The position numbers were made by a program, and so were the translations under genes. The notes under the pieces are model-generated. The model made no database searches. It saw only the letters and a program-made list of their open reading frames with translations, and was not told the DNA's origin. This document shows positions 41,065 through 49,859 of a stretch of DNA of 64,000 nucleotides, in pieces. Every line of letters starts with the position of its first letter. Position 1 is the first letter of the stretch. The DNA comes from DATHZQ01 sp965216945 (GTDB lineage Bacteria > Actinomycetota > Acidimicrobiia > Spongiisociales > UBA5794), in the NCBI GenBank assembly GCA_965216945.1, contig CBDCGU010000003.1, forward strand, positions 1,240,001 through 1,304,000. Reading direction: 5' to 3'.

Positions 41065-41487
41065 CTACCCGGCACCGGCCGGCCGCTCATCGGCGATGAG
41101 ATAGAACTGGAACGTGCCGAGCGCCACGGTTCTGCCTGCTGAGGTGACCGTCGACTGCACGGTGGCGAGGGTCCGGCCCTGCGTGCTGATGATCGCTTCC
41201 GCACGGACGGGGATGCCTGCCCTCGCCGGGCGGGAGAACGACATGCTGGAGCCGATGGTGGCTCCCCGCAGGCCCCGGTTGGCGAGGGCGTAGGCCGCGG
41301 CGGTGTCGGCAACCGTGAAGAGCAGCGAACCGTGGGCGACGCCGAGTGAGTTGACCAGGCTGTCCGGCGGCACCGCCGTGACGGCAATCGAATTCTCACC
41401 CACGTCGTCGAGCGCCATGCCGAACGTGGCGAGAAGCGCCTCATCGGCTGCGATCACCTTGCGGAGGAGATCCGACGGCTCACGCAT
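41065..41487 (-). CDS. PaaI-type hotdog thioesterase
   Basis: A 140-residue hotdog-fold acyl-CoA thioesterase. The family phrase NSLGVAHGSLLFTVADTAAAYALA holds the HG-x-x-x-x-x-x-D region that contains the active-site Asp. GATIGSSMSFSRPARAG and the AEAIISTQGRTLATVQSTV strands complete the fold. The start ATG at 41487 overlaps the enoyl-CoA hydratase end by 8 bases. It would hydrolyse aryl- or acyl-CoA made or blocked in the pathway encoded alongside. PaaI members favour hydroxyphenylacetyl-CoA, but no phenylacetate cluster is present. Confidence 0.87.
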   Translation of the reverse strand: MREPSDLLRKVIAADEALLATFGMALDDVGENSIAVTAVPPDSLVNSLGVAHGSLLFTVADTAAAYALANRGLRGATIGSSMSFSRPARAGIPVRAEAIISTQGRTLATVQSTVTSAGRTVALGTFQFYLIADERPAGAG

Positions 41488-42277
41488 CGTCGAGGAGGCC
41501 GCGCTTGCGCAGGTAGCTGCCGGCGGCCGCACGGCCCTCGGCGTCTGCCAGGGCGGCGAGGAGACCGTCGGCGTCTGCCCAGCTGTGGCCGGTGCCGACC
41601 ATCGCAGCTGTGACGGCATTGGTGTGCTGTTTGGTCGCCAGCAGCGCCTGCCTGGGTTTTCCGGCAAGCGTCTCCGCCAATCCGGCCACCTCCTCGTCGA
41701 GCTGATCACGAGGGACGACCCTGTTGAGAAAGCCACTCCGCATCGCCTCGGCAGCATCGAAAGGCCGGCAGGTCATCACCAACTCCTTGGTGAGCGCCGG
41801 ACCGATCTCGCGCACGAGTCGCGGGATCCCGCCCCAAGCCAGCGGTATGCCGAGATCGACCTCGGGAATGGCGAATACCGTGTCCGTCGCCGCAACCCGC
41901 AGGTCGCACGCCGCGGCGAGCACGAGTCCCCCGCCTACGCAGTGGCCGTGAATGGCCGCAATGGTGACCGCTCGCATCGATTCGACGGCGCCGGCCATTC
42001 GCCGTCCGAGATCGGCGGCGTGGCGGGCATCGGTACCTTCCAGCGAACCGGCGACGAAGACGGCCAGATCGGCGCCGGCGCTGAAGACCCGGCCGGCACC
42101 GCGCACGACGACGACCTTCAGCTGGTCGTGGGTGTCGAACCAGCGGGCAGCTGCAACGATGGCTTCGAGCGTGTCTGCACCCAGAGGATTGAGCTTCTGC
42201 GGGTTGGCGAGCACCAGCTCACCGGACGCTCCGTCGACCGATAGCTCCAGACCGGCGAGGTTGGGTGCGCCCGTCAT
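41480..42277 (-). CDS. enoyl-CoA hydratase/isomerase
   Basis: A 265-residue crotonase-family enzyme. The oxyanion-hole segments are VFSAGADLAVF and IAAIHGHCVGGGLVLAAACD, with RVAATDTVFAIPEVDLGIPLAWGGIPRLVREIGP after it. The Glu of PEVDLGIP is in the place of one catalytic Glu, and the second position (usually Glu) reads as Trp-Gly-Gly, so isomerase, hydratase or PaaG-like activity cannot be separated. It overlaps both neighbours, giving a coupled operon with thioesterase, SDR and an F420-family reductase. Confidence 0.88.
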   Translation of the reverse strand: MTGAPNLAGLELSVDGASGELVLANPQKLNPLGADTLEAIVAAARWFDTHDQLKVVVVRGAGRVFSAGADLAVFVAGSLEGTDARHAADLGRRMAGAVESMRAVTIAAIHGHCVGGGLVLAAACDLRVAATDTVFAIPEVDLGIPLAWGGIPRLVREIGPALTKELVMTCRPFDAAEAMRSGFLNRVVPRDQLDEEVAGLAETLAGKPRQALLATKQHTNAVTAAMVGTGHSWADADGLLAALADAEGRAAAGSYLRKRGLLDDA

Positions 42278-42681
42278 GGCTCGACGATCACGACCGGTAT
42301 CTCCCGCTCGGCCCGGGCCGCGTATTTGGCATATCGCTCGTCCTCATCCACAAACCGTTGCCACAGGGCGGAGCGCTCCTCGGCGCCGGCAACCCGAGCC
42401 TGCATGGACATCGTCCGCCCCCCGTCCTCCAGCGTGACCGCCGGATCGGCAGCCACGTTGTGGTACCAGCCCGGGTTGTTGGCGTTCCCTCCGGCCGAAG
42501 CCGCGACCAGATAGCGGTCTCCGTCGCGTATGGCCATGAGAGGCACGGTGCGCGGCTCGCCCGTTCTGCGGCCGGTCGTAGTGAGCAACACGACCGTCCC
42601 TCCCATGCTCCCCCATCGCCCGCTCGTCCTGCGGTACAGCCACACGTGGGCCTTCATGAAGGTTCGCATGATCGCTCGCAC
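42274..42681 (-). CDS. F420-dependent nitroreductase-family protein
   Basis: A 135-residue DUF385 split-barrel protein that probably uses F420H2. The family phrase is GTVVLLTTTGRRTGEPRTVPLMAIRDGDRYLVAASAGG followed by NNPGWYHNVAADPAVTLE. The GTG at 42681 is chosen because AAAGGA lies 6 bases upstream; ATG 42669 is an alternative. It is coupled by ATGA to the enoyl-CoA hydratase and is the first gene of the five-gene operon, so it may reduce an unsaturated acyl or related substrate. It is 31 bases after the helicase stop. Confidence 0.87.
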   Translation of the reverse strand: MRAIMRTFMKAHVWLYRRTSGRWGSMGGTVVLLTTTGRRTGEPRTVPLMAIRDGDRYLVAASAGGNANNPGWYHNVAADPAVTLEDGGRTMSMQARVAGAEERSALWQRFVDEDERYAKYAARAEREIPVVIVEP

Positions 42682-42712
42682 GAGAGTCCTTTCTTCGACC
42701 GGCCGAGCGTAC

Positions 42713-45484
42713 TCAACCAGCGGGTCCGGGAGCCCCGGCGACGATCGCCAGGACGTCATCTCCATAGGCGTCCAGCTTCGCAGGGCCGATGCCGGTGATC
42801 CGCAACAGCGCCTGCTCCGTGGTTGGCAGCGCCGCGGCGATCGCTTCGATGGTCTTGTCGTGCAACACCACGTAGGCGGGGACGCCGAGGCGCCGCGATG
42901 TCTCCCGTCGCCACGACCTCAACGCTTCGGCGATCGCCGGGTCGCCTGCACCCGCTGCTGCGGCCGCCGTCACCCGCACGACGTCGGTGGGTCCGGCCGC
43001 CACTTCCGCACCCGTATCGAGCCGGACGGTCATATGCGCCCCGTCGACTGCGATGACTGCACCCTCGATCCCGCCCCACAGCCGGACGGTGTCACCGACG
43101 CCGGGCATCGTGATGAGCTCCTGCTGCGGTGTACCGCGAACCACCGTGGCCGGCTCCCGTCGTGGCGCGGTGCCGTCGAGCTCTCCGAGGAACGGGCTGG
43201 GGCGCTCGGCGTCCGCCATCACCACCACGTGTCGCGCCGCCCGCGTCAGCGCCACGTGAAAGACACGCCGCTCCTCTTCGATGTCCTCGGCGAGATCGTG
43301 TGGCATCGCACCACGGTCTGCACCAAAGACGATGACGTGGGACCACTCCATGCCCTTCACCCGGTGGACGGATGACAGGGTGATGCCACCCGGCTGGGAG
43401 CGGTGGCTGACCCTTGCTCGCAGCCAGCGGACGAGCTCGCCCGGGTCCGGCTGCAGGGCGGCCGCCCGTTCGATGGCGACCAGGTCGTCGAAGTGGGCCG
43501 AGCGAGCCGCCGTGCGCCGCCCGGAGTCGAGGGCTTGTGCCGATCCGCCGAGACCGACCTGCCGAACGATGGTTCGCACGAGGGATGCACTGTCCTTGCC
43601 GGCGGCGACCGAAGCAACCGTGCGCACGTCGCGGCAGAACTGCTCCCAGCGATCCCGCTGTTTCCGGCCGAGGTCGGCGCCGAGAGCAAACAGGGTGTCG
43701 AGATCGACGGTGCGGCGGGTGACCAGATCGCGGGCGAGCCGGTTGAGGCCGCGGCTCGGGCGGCGGATCGCGGTGAGAACGCTGCTGCGACCCATGCGCT
43801 CCGGCGCCAGCGCCAGCTCGATCCAGGCGAACAGGGAGCGCACCGTCGTGCGGTCGAGCGTGCCGGGACCCATGAGATCGTCGGTCGGGAGGCCTGATTC
43901 CACCAGTGCCGCCTTCACCGGGATCAGTGCGGCGTTGACACGGGCGAGCACGGCGATGTCGGTGGACTCGACGCCGCTGTCGATCCACTGGCGGACCTGC
44001 TCACCACACGCTGCGGCCAGCTCGCCGCCGGCCGACGACCGGACCTGCAGCGTCTCGCCGCCGCTGTCCGAGGAGCCGGCACGGATCGTCTTGTCGATGC
44101 GACGCCGGTTGTAGCTCAGCAAGTGAGTGGCCGCGTTCACGACGGCGGGTGGGCAGCGGTAGTTCACCTCGAGCGCATGAGAAGCCGCCCCAGGGAAGTA
44201 GCGGTCGTACTCGATGAGGAATCCCGGGTCTGCGCCATCGAAGCCGTAGATCACCTGGTCGTCGTCGCCGACCCCGAAGACCGCCAGCTGCGGCGATGCC
44301 ACGAGGCGAATCAGCAGGAGATACGCCGGCGTGAGATCTTGGAACTCGTCGACGAGCAGGTGCCGGCACCGGCGCTGCCAGCGGGCGCGCAGCCCCGGAT
44401 CGCTCAGGAGCGCTTCGATGGCACCGTACACCTGCTCGCCGTGGTCGACGCGGCTCATGGCATACATGCGCCGCCGGATCGGCTCGAAGGCCCCGGCGAA
44501 GCCGGTGACGTCATCGCGGCTCGCCTCGACCTCGCTCGGGTCGCGCAGCCGGGCGCGTACCGTGGACAGTGCCTCGAGGTAGGGCCCGATGGTGTCCGCG
44601 TCGGGACGTCGCGGCACCTGAACGCAGCGTTCGACGATGTCGCGCACTCCGCGCTCGTCCAACAGCTCCAGACCGGGCCTGGCTTCGCGCAAGATCTGCC
44701 ATCCGAGGGAATGGATCGTCCTGGCAAGCGATCGATCGACATCGAGACGCTCCCGCAGCTCGGCGGCGGCCCGCTCGTTGTAGGCAAGCGCCAGCGTCTG
44801 GCGAGGGTCGTAGGCCTCCCACTCGAGCACGTGCCGCAGCCGTGCCGTGAGCGTGCGAGTCTTGCCGGACCCCGCAGGTGCGATGATCCGCGCCGGGCCG
44901 CGACGGTGGCTCACCGCCTCGAGCTGGTCCGTGGCCAGCCCCTCGGCATCCACGGTGATCGGCACCGGCACACGCCTGATCTCCCCGAGATCGATGTCGT
45001 CGCCGTGCAGGACCGGATGCTCGAACTGAGGCAGCGCCTGGCGGGGACCACCATCGATCCATGCATGACTGCCATCGGGCAGCATGACGTCGGCGACTTC
45101 CGCCGCCACCGCTTGGATACGTTGCGCCTTGACGACCCACCACCAGCGTGGTGGACCGTTGCGGGCGTCGTAGTTGTTGCTGAACGCAAGGAATCGCAGC
45201 CGCTCCAGAGGAAACAGGAAGCCGGCGTCGAGCTGCCACACAGGTCCGTCGTGAACCTCCTCGAGCCCCGCGGCGTCGTCGGCGACTCCCCACTCGAGCA
45301 CCACCGGCGTGCGGGTCACCCAGGCGCGGTGCAGACGATCGACCAGCGACTCCAGCATTTCCCTATCGCCGAGCGCGGCGGCATCCAAGGTCAGGCGATC
45401 GACGTCTCTCCATGGCTCGGGCACCTGAGCGCCGGGGCGCACGACGACACCCCGGCCCAGCTCTGGAGGTCCCGGCCACGTCAT
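42713..45484 (-). CDS. UvrD/Rep-family helicase with C-terminal HRDC-like domain
   Basis: A 923-residue superfamily 1A helicase. A 190-residue N-terminal domain of unknown role precedes motif I (IIAPAGSGKT, 200-209). Motif II is HLLVDEFQDLTP. VFGVGDDDQVIYGFDGAD is motif III. Motif V/VI are TLSSVHRVKGMEWSHVIVFG and EEERRVFHVALTRAARHVVV. The last 90 residues form an HRDC-like helical domain (LRSWRRETSRRLGVPAYVVLHDKTIEAIAA). The extra N-terminal part and HRDC end resemble actinobacterial UvrD2-type enzymes. It would act in DNA repair or replication restart. ATG 45484 is chosen from the upstream frame because conserved sequence starts there. Confidence 0.88.
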   Translation of the reverse strand: MTWPGPPELGRGVVVRPGAQVPEPWRDVDRLTLDAAALGDREMLESLVDRLHRAWVTRTPVVLEWGVADDAAGLEEVHDGPVWQLDAGFLFPLERLRFLAFSNNYDARNGPPRWWWVVKAQRIQAVAAEVADVMLPDGSHAWIDGGPRQALPQFEHPVLHGDDIDLGEIRRVPVPITVDAEGLATDQLEAVSHRRGPARIIAPAGSGKTRTLTARLRHVLEWEAYDPRQTLALAYNERAAAELRERLDVDRSLARTIHSLGWQILREARPGLELLDERGVRDIVERCVQVPRRPDADTIGPYLEALSTVRARLRDPSEVEASRDDVTGFAGAFEPIRRRMYAMSRVDHGEQVYGAIEALLSDPGLRARWQRRCRHLLVDEFQDLTPAYLLLIRLVASPQLAVFGVGDDDQVIYGFDGADPGFLIEYDRYFPGAASHALEVNYRCPPAVVNAATHLLSYNRRRIDKTIRAGSSDSGGETLQVRSSAGGELAAACGEQVRQWIDSGVESTDIAVLARVNAALIPVKAALVESGLPTDDLMGPGTLDRTTVRSLFAWIELALAPERMGRSSVLTAIRRPSRGLNRLARDLVTRRTVDLDTLFALGADLGRKQRDRWEQFCRDVRTVASVAAGKDSASLVRTIVRQVGLGGSAQALDSGRRTAARSAHFDDLVAIERAAALQPDPGELVRWLRARVSHRSQPGGITLSSVHRVKGMEWSHVIVFGADRGAMPHDLAEDIEEERRVFHVALTRAARHVVVMADAERPSPFLGELDGTAPRREPATVVRGTPQQELITMPGVGDTVRLWGGIEGAVIAVDGAHMTVRLDTGAEVAAGPTDVVRVTAAAAAGAGDPAIAEALRSWRRETSRRLGVPAYVVLHDKTIEAIAAALPTTEQALLRITGIGPAKLDAYGDDVLAIVAGAPGPAG

Positions 45485-45536
45485 GCTCGGAGAGTAGGTG
45501 GCCGCGGCGACAGGTTTGGCCCTGTCGATGCGACGC

Positions 45537-45950
45537 TCAGGACTCGCTGGTTGCGTGCGCCACGGAGCGAGTGACGATCTCCTCGAGCACGTCCATGTCG
45601 ACGTCTTCGAGTCGCTTGATGTAGAGGCAGGATTTGCCCGTGCTGTGCTTCCCGAGCTCACCGAGGAGCTTGTCGTATTCGCCGAACCCGTCCATCACGT
45701 ACAACGTGAGGCTCTGCTTGCGTGGCGAAAACCCGATGTAGAACCAGTCGAGCTCGCGTCCGCTCTCGTACACCATGTGCCGGCTGCCGAACCCGACGAT
45801 GCTGTCTCCCCACATCTTCGGCGGCTCACCGGAGATGCGCTCCATCATCTCGAGCGCGACGTATGCGTCGCTGCGGCGCTGTTCGTTCTCGACCGACTCC
45901 AGAAATGCGCCCACATCGCCGTCGTTATGCTGAGTCTTGTTCTCCGCCAT
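45537..45950 (-). CDS. DUF1801-family protein
   Basis: A 137-residue protein with the YdhG-like DUF1801 pattern: DVGAFLESVENEQRRSDAYVALEMMERISGEPPKMWGDSIVGFG, then WFYIGFSPRKQSLTLYVMDGF and a C-terminal CLYIKRLEDVDMDVLEEIV. The fold is close to CyaY/frataxin-like proteins, but ligand residues are not evident. The gene is single and precedes the helicase on the same strand after about 50 bases. The function is unknown. Confidence 0.87.
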   Translation of the reverse strand: MAENKTQHNDGDVGAFLESVENEQRRSDAYVALEMMERISGEPPKMWGDSIVGFGSRHMVYESGRELDWFYIGFSPRKQSLTLYVMDGFGEYDKLLGELGKHSTGKSCLYIKRLEDVDMDVLEEIVTRSVAHATSES

Positions 45951-46186
45951 GCCCGCAACCTATCAGGACCGCCTGGCCGGTGAACCCGGTGGAACCAATG
46001 TCTGTCGGAGGCGCACCGGAGGTTGTTGCGCCCCAGATGCACCACACAGTGGACATCACAAAGTGCCGCTCGGCGCGATTCCGTGGCTGAAGCGTTCGGA
46101 TCCGACATCTGTTGGAACTGCTGGTCTGGGCGGCCGGCGGGACAGGGGGGTATATCTCGTAGGCCACTCCGGATATCCTGCCGAGG

Positions 46187-46405
46187 ATGACCAAGCGACT
46201 CGTTGAGATCGATGATGAGCTCCTCGCCCGTGCCCGCACCGTGGCCGGCACCGACACGATCCGGGCGACGGTCGAGGCTGCCCTGAGGAGCCTGGTCGAA
46301 CAGGACAAGGCGTTGCGGCACGTGGCCCGGCTTCGCAAGCCCGGCGCCCTCGACATCGCAGCCGTCGACGAAGCGCGTCGCCCCGGAACGGGCACCCATG
46401 GCTGA
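46187..46405 (+). CDS. VapB-type antitoxin
   Basis: A 72-residue antitoxin: TKRLVEIDDELLARARTVAG then TIRATVEAALRSLVEQDKALRHVARLRKPGALDI, the DUF2191/VapB pattern of a short RHH DNA-binding part and a C-terminal toxin-wrapping tail. It overlaps the PIN-toxin start by 8 bases. A palindromic GGATATCC at 46171-46178 just upstream could be its operator. Since the toxin is interrupted, the antitoxin may persist as an orphan or protect against related toxins. Confidence 0.82.
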   Translation: MTKRLVEIDDELLARARTVAGTDTIRATVEAALRSLVEQDKALRHVARLRKPGALDIAAVDEARRPGTGTHG

Positions 46406-46949
46406 CACCCAGCACCTCGTAGACACGTATGTGCTGGGGCGGGCCCATCAAGACGAGGTTGGAACACGGCTGGAGGAGCTGGCACGCAACGGGTAGATGT
46501 GGACGTGCCGGCTGATCGACCTCGAAGTCGTGTACGGGTCCCGGGCCCGCGATGTGGCGGACATCATCGAGGAACGTCGGGCATTGCCGATGGCTCCGAT
46601 CGACGCATCGGTGATGGACCGTGCGGTTCAGGTCGCCGGGGGGCTGGCCCGGACGGGCCAGCATCGCGGGGCGAGGCCGGTGGGCCTGGTGATCGCGGCT
46701 GCTGCGGAGGCCGCCGGGCTCTCGGTCCTCCACTACGACAGTGACTACGACCGTATCGCCGCCTTGACCAACCAGCCAACAGAGTGGATCGCCCCGGCCG
46801 GGACCTCGACTGAGTCCCTTCGCGGCCCTGGTTGCCGAGCCCGTACGTGCCTTTCGGCGTCGTTTGGCGAGACGCTTGTTCCTGCGCCGGACTTGGTGAT
46901 CGGCGCTGATCTCGATCGCCGATCGCGCCGTGCCGCGTCGTCACCTTGA
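46398..46949 (+). pseudogene. VapC PIN-domain toxin, interrupted by a stop codon
   Basis: The frame begins MADTQHLVDTYVLGRAHQDE and reads LEELARNG, then TAG at 46494-46496, then continues in the same frame with MWTCRLIDLEVVYGSRARDV and the C-terminal PIN motif GLSVLHYDSDYDRIAA. The first Asp (LVDT) and the last (HYDSDYD) are present. The middle acidic position of PIN domains, normally in P-D-L-L-I-A-A-A-A-E, reads V-G-L-V-I-A-A-A-A-E here, so a metal ligand is lost. Homology ends near 46805; the rest up to 46949 is extra. Either a decayed toxin or a sequencing change. Confidence 0.8.
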
Positions 46950-47039
46950 ACCCGGTGGAGCAGACCGCATTCCGGTGATCGGCTGGTGCAGCGGGTCTTG
47001 GTGGTGACGTTGGACGGGTGTTCATCCAGCGAGCAATCA

Positions 47040-47070
47040 GGAAGGCCCCGGGTCGCACCCGGGGCCTTCC
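47040..47070. terminator. hairpin terminator beyond the TRAP transporter genes
   Basis: A 14-bp perfect stem (GGAAGGCCCCGGGT and its complement) around a 3-base loop lies 24 bases beyond the dctP stop. It ends the TRAP transcript and may also stop read-through from the vapBC side. Confidence 0.8.
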
Positions 47071-47094
47071 CTCAGTTTCCTGGTCCGCGGCGGG

Positions 47095-48237
47095 TCACAC
47101 CTGGGATTCGAAGTTGAGGTAGTCCTTCTCGGCCACCGCATGCCAATCGCGGATGGCGTTGCGGAAGGGCAACCAGTTGTCGAGCACCGAACGGAAGTCC
47201 TCGTCGGCGCCGGCGAACTCTTCGAAGAGCTCGAACGACGCTTCTTCGGCCGCCTGCATCACGTCGTCCGGGAACGGCAGCACCTGCACGCTGGCGTCGT
47301 TGAGGATGTCCTGGAATGCCGGCGGGTTCAGAGCGTCGTAGCGAGCCATCATGTCGACGTTGGCCTGCTTGGCCGCAGTCTGGATGACGGCCTTGTACTC
47401 CTCCGGCAGACCGTCGTACTCCGACACGGGGAACTGCACCTCGAGCGACGGTCCCGGCTCCCACCATCCCGGTGAGTAGTAGAAGCTCGCCACCGTTTGG
47501 AAGTCCAGCTTCGTGTCGTCGTAGGGGCCGACCCATTCGGTCGCATCGATGGCGCCGGTCTGCAAGGCCTGGAAGATCTCACCGCCGGGCAGCACCTGGA
47601 CCGTCACGCCGAGCCTCTCCATGACCGCACCGCCGAGGCCGGGGATACGCATCTTGAGGCCCTCGAGATCGGACACGCCGGTGATCTCGCGGTTGAACCA
47701 GCCGCCCATCTGCACCCCGGTGTTGCCGGCGGGGAACTGGATGACGCCGAAGCGCTCGCGGTAGATCTCCTGGAGCAGGTCCAGACCGCCGCCCTCGTAC
47801 AACCATGCGTTCTGCTGGCGAGCCGTCAGACCGAACGGCAGGGCCGTGCCGAAGGCCACCACCTCGGCGAGGCCGCGGTAGTAGTACGACGCCGTGTGGC
47901 CGGCGCTGACGGAGTTCGCCTGCACCGACTGCAACACCTCGAGGGCGGGAACCAGCTCGCCACCCGCACGTGCGGTCATGGTGAACTTGCCACCCGTCAT
48001 CGACGTCACACGCTCGGCGAAGACCTCCGCTCCTCGGAAGATCGTGTCCAGCGACGTCGGCCAGCTGGTTGCGATCTCCCAGTTGAGCTCGGGGAGATCG
48101 CTCGCCTGCAAGGCATCGTCGAGATCGGCATCGCCCGTCGTCGTTGCCGTCGTGTCGTCGTCACCGTTGCAGGCGGCCAGCGCAAGCGCACTGAGCCCTC
48201 CAACGCCGGCAACCTGTAGGAACTTCCTTCTCTCCAA
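47095..48237 (-). CDS. dctP: TRAP transporter substrate-binding protein (DctP-type)
   Basis: A 380-residue extracytoplasmic binding protein. The N-terminus is unusual in carrying both a twin-arginine-like RRKFL and a lipobox (LALAAC, lipidated Cys near 23). The TTG start at 48237 follows GAGGAGGAGAGACC. The mature part has the DctP signatures: WEIATSWPTSLDTIFRGAEVFAERV, GLKMRIPGLGGAVMERLGV (with the conserved Arg that binds a carboxylate) and IDATEWVGPYDD. This subgroup often binds keto acids (TakP-like) as dimers. It is the promoter-distal gene after the two permease genes. The ligand is probably an organic acid. Confidence 0.92.
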   Translation of the reverse strand: MERRKFLQVAGVGGLSALALAACNGDDDTTATTTGDADLDDALQASDLPELNWEIATSWPTSLDTIFRGAEVFAERVTSMTGGKFTMTARAGGELVPALEVLQSVQANSVSAGHTASYYYRGLAEVVAFGTALPFGLTARQQNAWLYEGGGLDLLQEIYRERFGVIQFPAGNTGVQMGGWFNREITGVSDLEGLKMRIPGLGGAVMERLGVTVQVLPGGEIFQALQTGAIDATEWVGPYDDTKLDFQTVASFYYSPGWWEPGPSLEVQFPVSEYDGLPEEYKAVIQTAAKQANVDMMARYDALNPPAFQDILNDASVQVLPFPDDVMQAAEEASFELFEEFAGADEDFRSVLDNWLPFRNAIRDWHAVAEKDYLNFESQV

Positions 48238-48347
48238 GGTCTCTCCTCCTCGTTGGGCTGGCGCCACCGCCGTGGCGGGCACCTGCGCTGCACATGAATG
48301 TAGTGACTCGACCGCCACCTTTGCAGGCAAAGGCCGGCACGGCGCCG

Positions 48348-49826
48348 TCAGCCAACCCTCGCTGCGCGGCGCCGAGTGCGCCCGCGTACGAAGAGCACCC
48401 ACAACACGGCCATGGCGCCGACGGCCAGCAGGCTCAGGCCGAGCCGGGTGCCGAACGCACTCTCCAAGAAGGGCACGCCTGTCTGGGTGCGGAAGTCGAA
48501 CACCTGCAGCAGCCACGTGACGGTCTCGGGAAGGAACATGACGAGGAGCAGACCCATCGTTTGCAGGGCCATGAACGGTAATGCGCCGCGGTGAATGTCG
48601 GACGTCTTCACTCCGGGCGGGGCCACCGACTGTAAGTAGAACAGCGAGAAGCCGACGGGCGGCGAGATGAACGCCATGTTGAGGTTGATGGCCATCATCA
48701 CCGAGAACCACACGAGGTCGACGTCGAGCGCCAACGCGGCGGGCACGAACAGTGGCATTACGATGAACGAGATCTCCAGGAACTCGAGGTTGATGCCGAG
48801 AAGGAACACGATGATGTTGGCGGCGATGATGAAGCCCCAGAAGCCGCCGGGGATGCTGGTGAGCCACTCGGTGATCAGCCGCTGCCCGCCCAAACGATCG
48901 AAGACCAATGCGAAGAACGTGGAGGCGAAGAGGATCTGCAGAACGAGGCTCGTGATGTTGGCGGTCGAGCGAGCCGCATCGGACAGCAGCTTCCAGTTGA
49001 AATTGCGATAGGCGATCGCCAGCACGATGGCGCCGAACGCACCGACGGCGCCGGCCTCGGACGCCGTGGCGATGCCGAAGAAGATCGATCCGAGCACGGA
49101 GAAGATGAGGACGAGCGGCGGGATCACCGACACGAACGCTTCCTTGACCAGCGCCCAGCCGCGTATCGTCCGCTCCTCGAGAGGAATGGCGGGTGCCGTT
49201 CCCGGCTTCACGTAGGCGATCGCAACGGCATAGGCGGCGAAGATGACCGCCAGCATCACGCCGGGGATCAGCGCCCCGGCGAACAGCTCTCCCACCGACA
49301 CGGGAATGAATTGCGACAGCACGATCAGCACCAGGCTGGGTGGGATCAGCTGGGCGAGTGTGCCCGAGGCCGTGATGATCCCCGTAGCGAGCTTGTGGTC
49401 GTAGTTGTACTTCACCATGACGGGGAGGGCGAGCAACCCCATCACGATCACGGTTGCGGCGACGACACCGGTCGCCGCCGCCAGCAGGGTGCCCACGAAG
49501 ACGACCGCCACTGCCATCCCGCCCCGCAGCGGGCCCATCAACATACCGATGGTGCGCAACAAGCGCTCGGCTAACCCCGATTTCTCGAACACGGCGCCCA
49601 TGAACACGAAGAAAGGGATCGCCAAGAACGTGAAGTTGGCCACCGAGTCGGCGAACCACTTCGAGAACAAACCGTTGAGCACCTGGGTGTTGACGGCGCC
49701 CATCCACCAACCGACCGCAAAGAACACGATGGCGGTGCCGGCGAACGAGAACGCCACCGGGTACCCGACCAGAATCAGGCCGAGGAACACGGCAAACATG
49801 ATGATGGCGAGCCACTCGGCGGTCAT
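48348..49826 (-). CDS. dctM: TRAP transporter large permease
   Basis: A 492-residue membrane protein with about 13 helices and the DctM pattern: MFAVFLGLILVGYPVAFSFAG at the start, FLAIPFFVFMGAVFEKSGLAERLL, GVVAATVIVMGLLALPVMVKYNY, then ASGTLAQLIPPSLVLIVLSQ, which is typical of ion-coupling regions, and GINLEFLEISFIVMPLFVPAA. It forms the Na+-dependent transport channel with DctQ. It lies 33 bases after dctQ and 110 bases before dctP on the same strand. The C-terminus is basic (GRTRRRAARVG). Confidence 0.95.
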   Translation of the reverse strand: MTAEWLAIIMFAVFLGLILVGYPVAFSFAGTAIVFFAVGWWMGAVNTQVLNGLFSKWFADSVANFTFLAIPFFVFMGAVFEKSGLAERLLRTIGMLMGPLRGGMAVAVVFVGTLLAAATGVVAATVIVMGLLALPVMVKYNYDHKLATGIITASGTLAQLIPPSLVLIVLSQFIPVSVGELFAGALIPGVMLAVIFAAYAVAIAYVKPGTAPAIPLEERTIRGWALVKEAFVSVIPPLVLIFSVLGSIFFGIATASEAGAVGAFGAIVLAIAYRNFNWKLLSDAARSTANITSLVLQILFASTFFALVFDRLGGQRLITEWLTSIPGGFWGFIIAANIIVFLLGINLEFLEISFIVMPLFVPAALALDVDLVWFSVMMAINLNMAFISPPVGFSLFYLQSVAPPGVKTSDIHRGALPFMALQTMGLLLVMFLPETVTWLLQVFDFRTQTGVPFLESAFGTRLGLSLLAVGAMAVLWVLFVRGRTRRRAARVG

Positions 49827-49859
49827 CGGTCGTGACGCCTCTCTCCGGTGATGCAGCAG

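Noticed and set aside
44123..45574. Plus-strand 483-codon frame across the helicase gene
   Set aside because: Antisense to the UvrD-family helicase with all helicase motifs on the minus strand.
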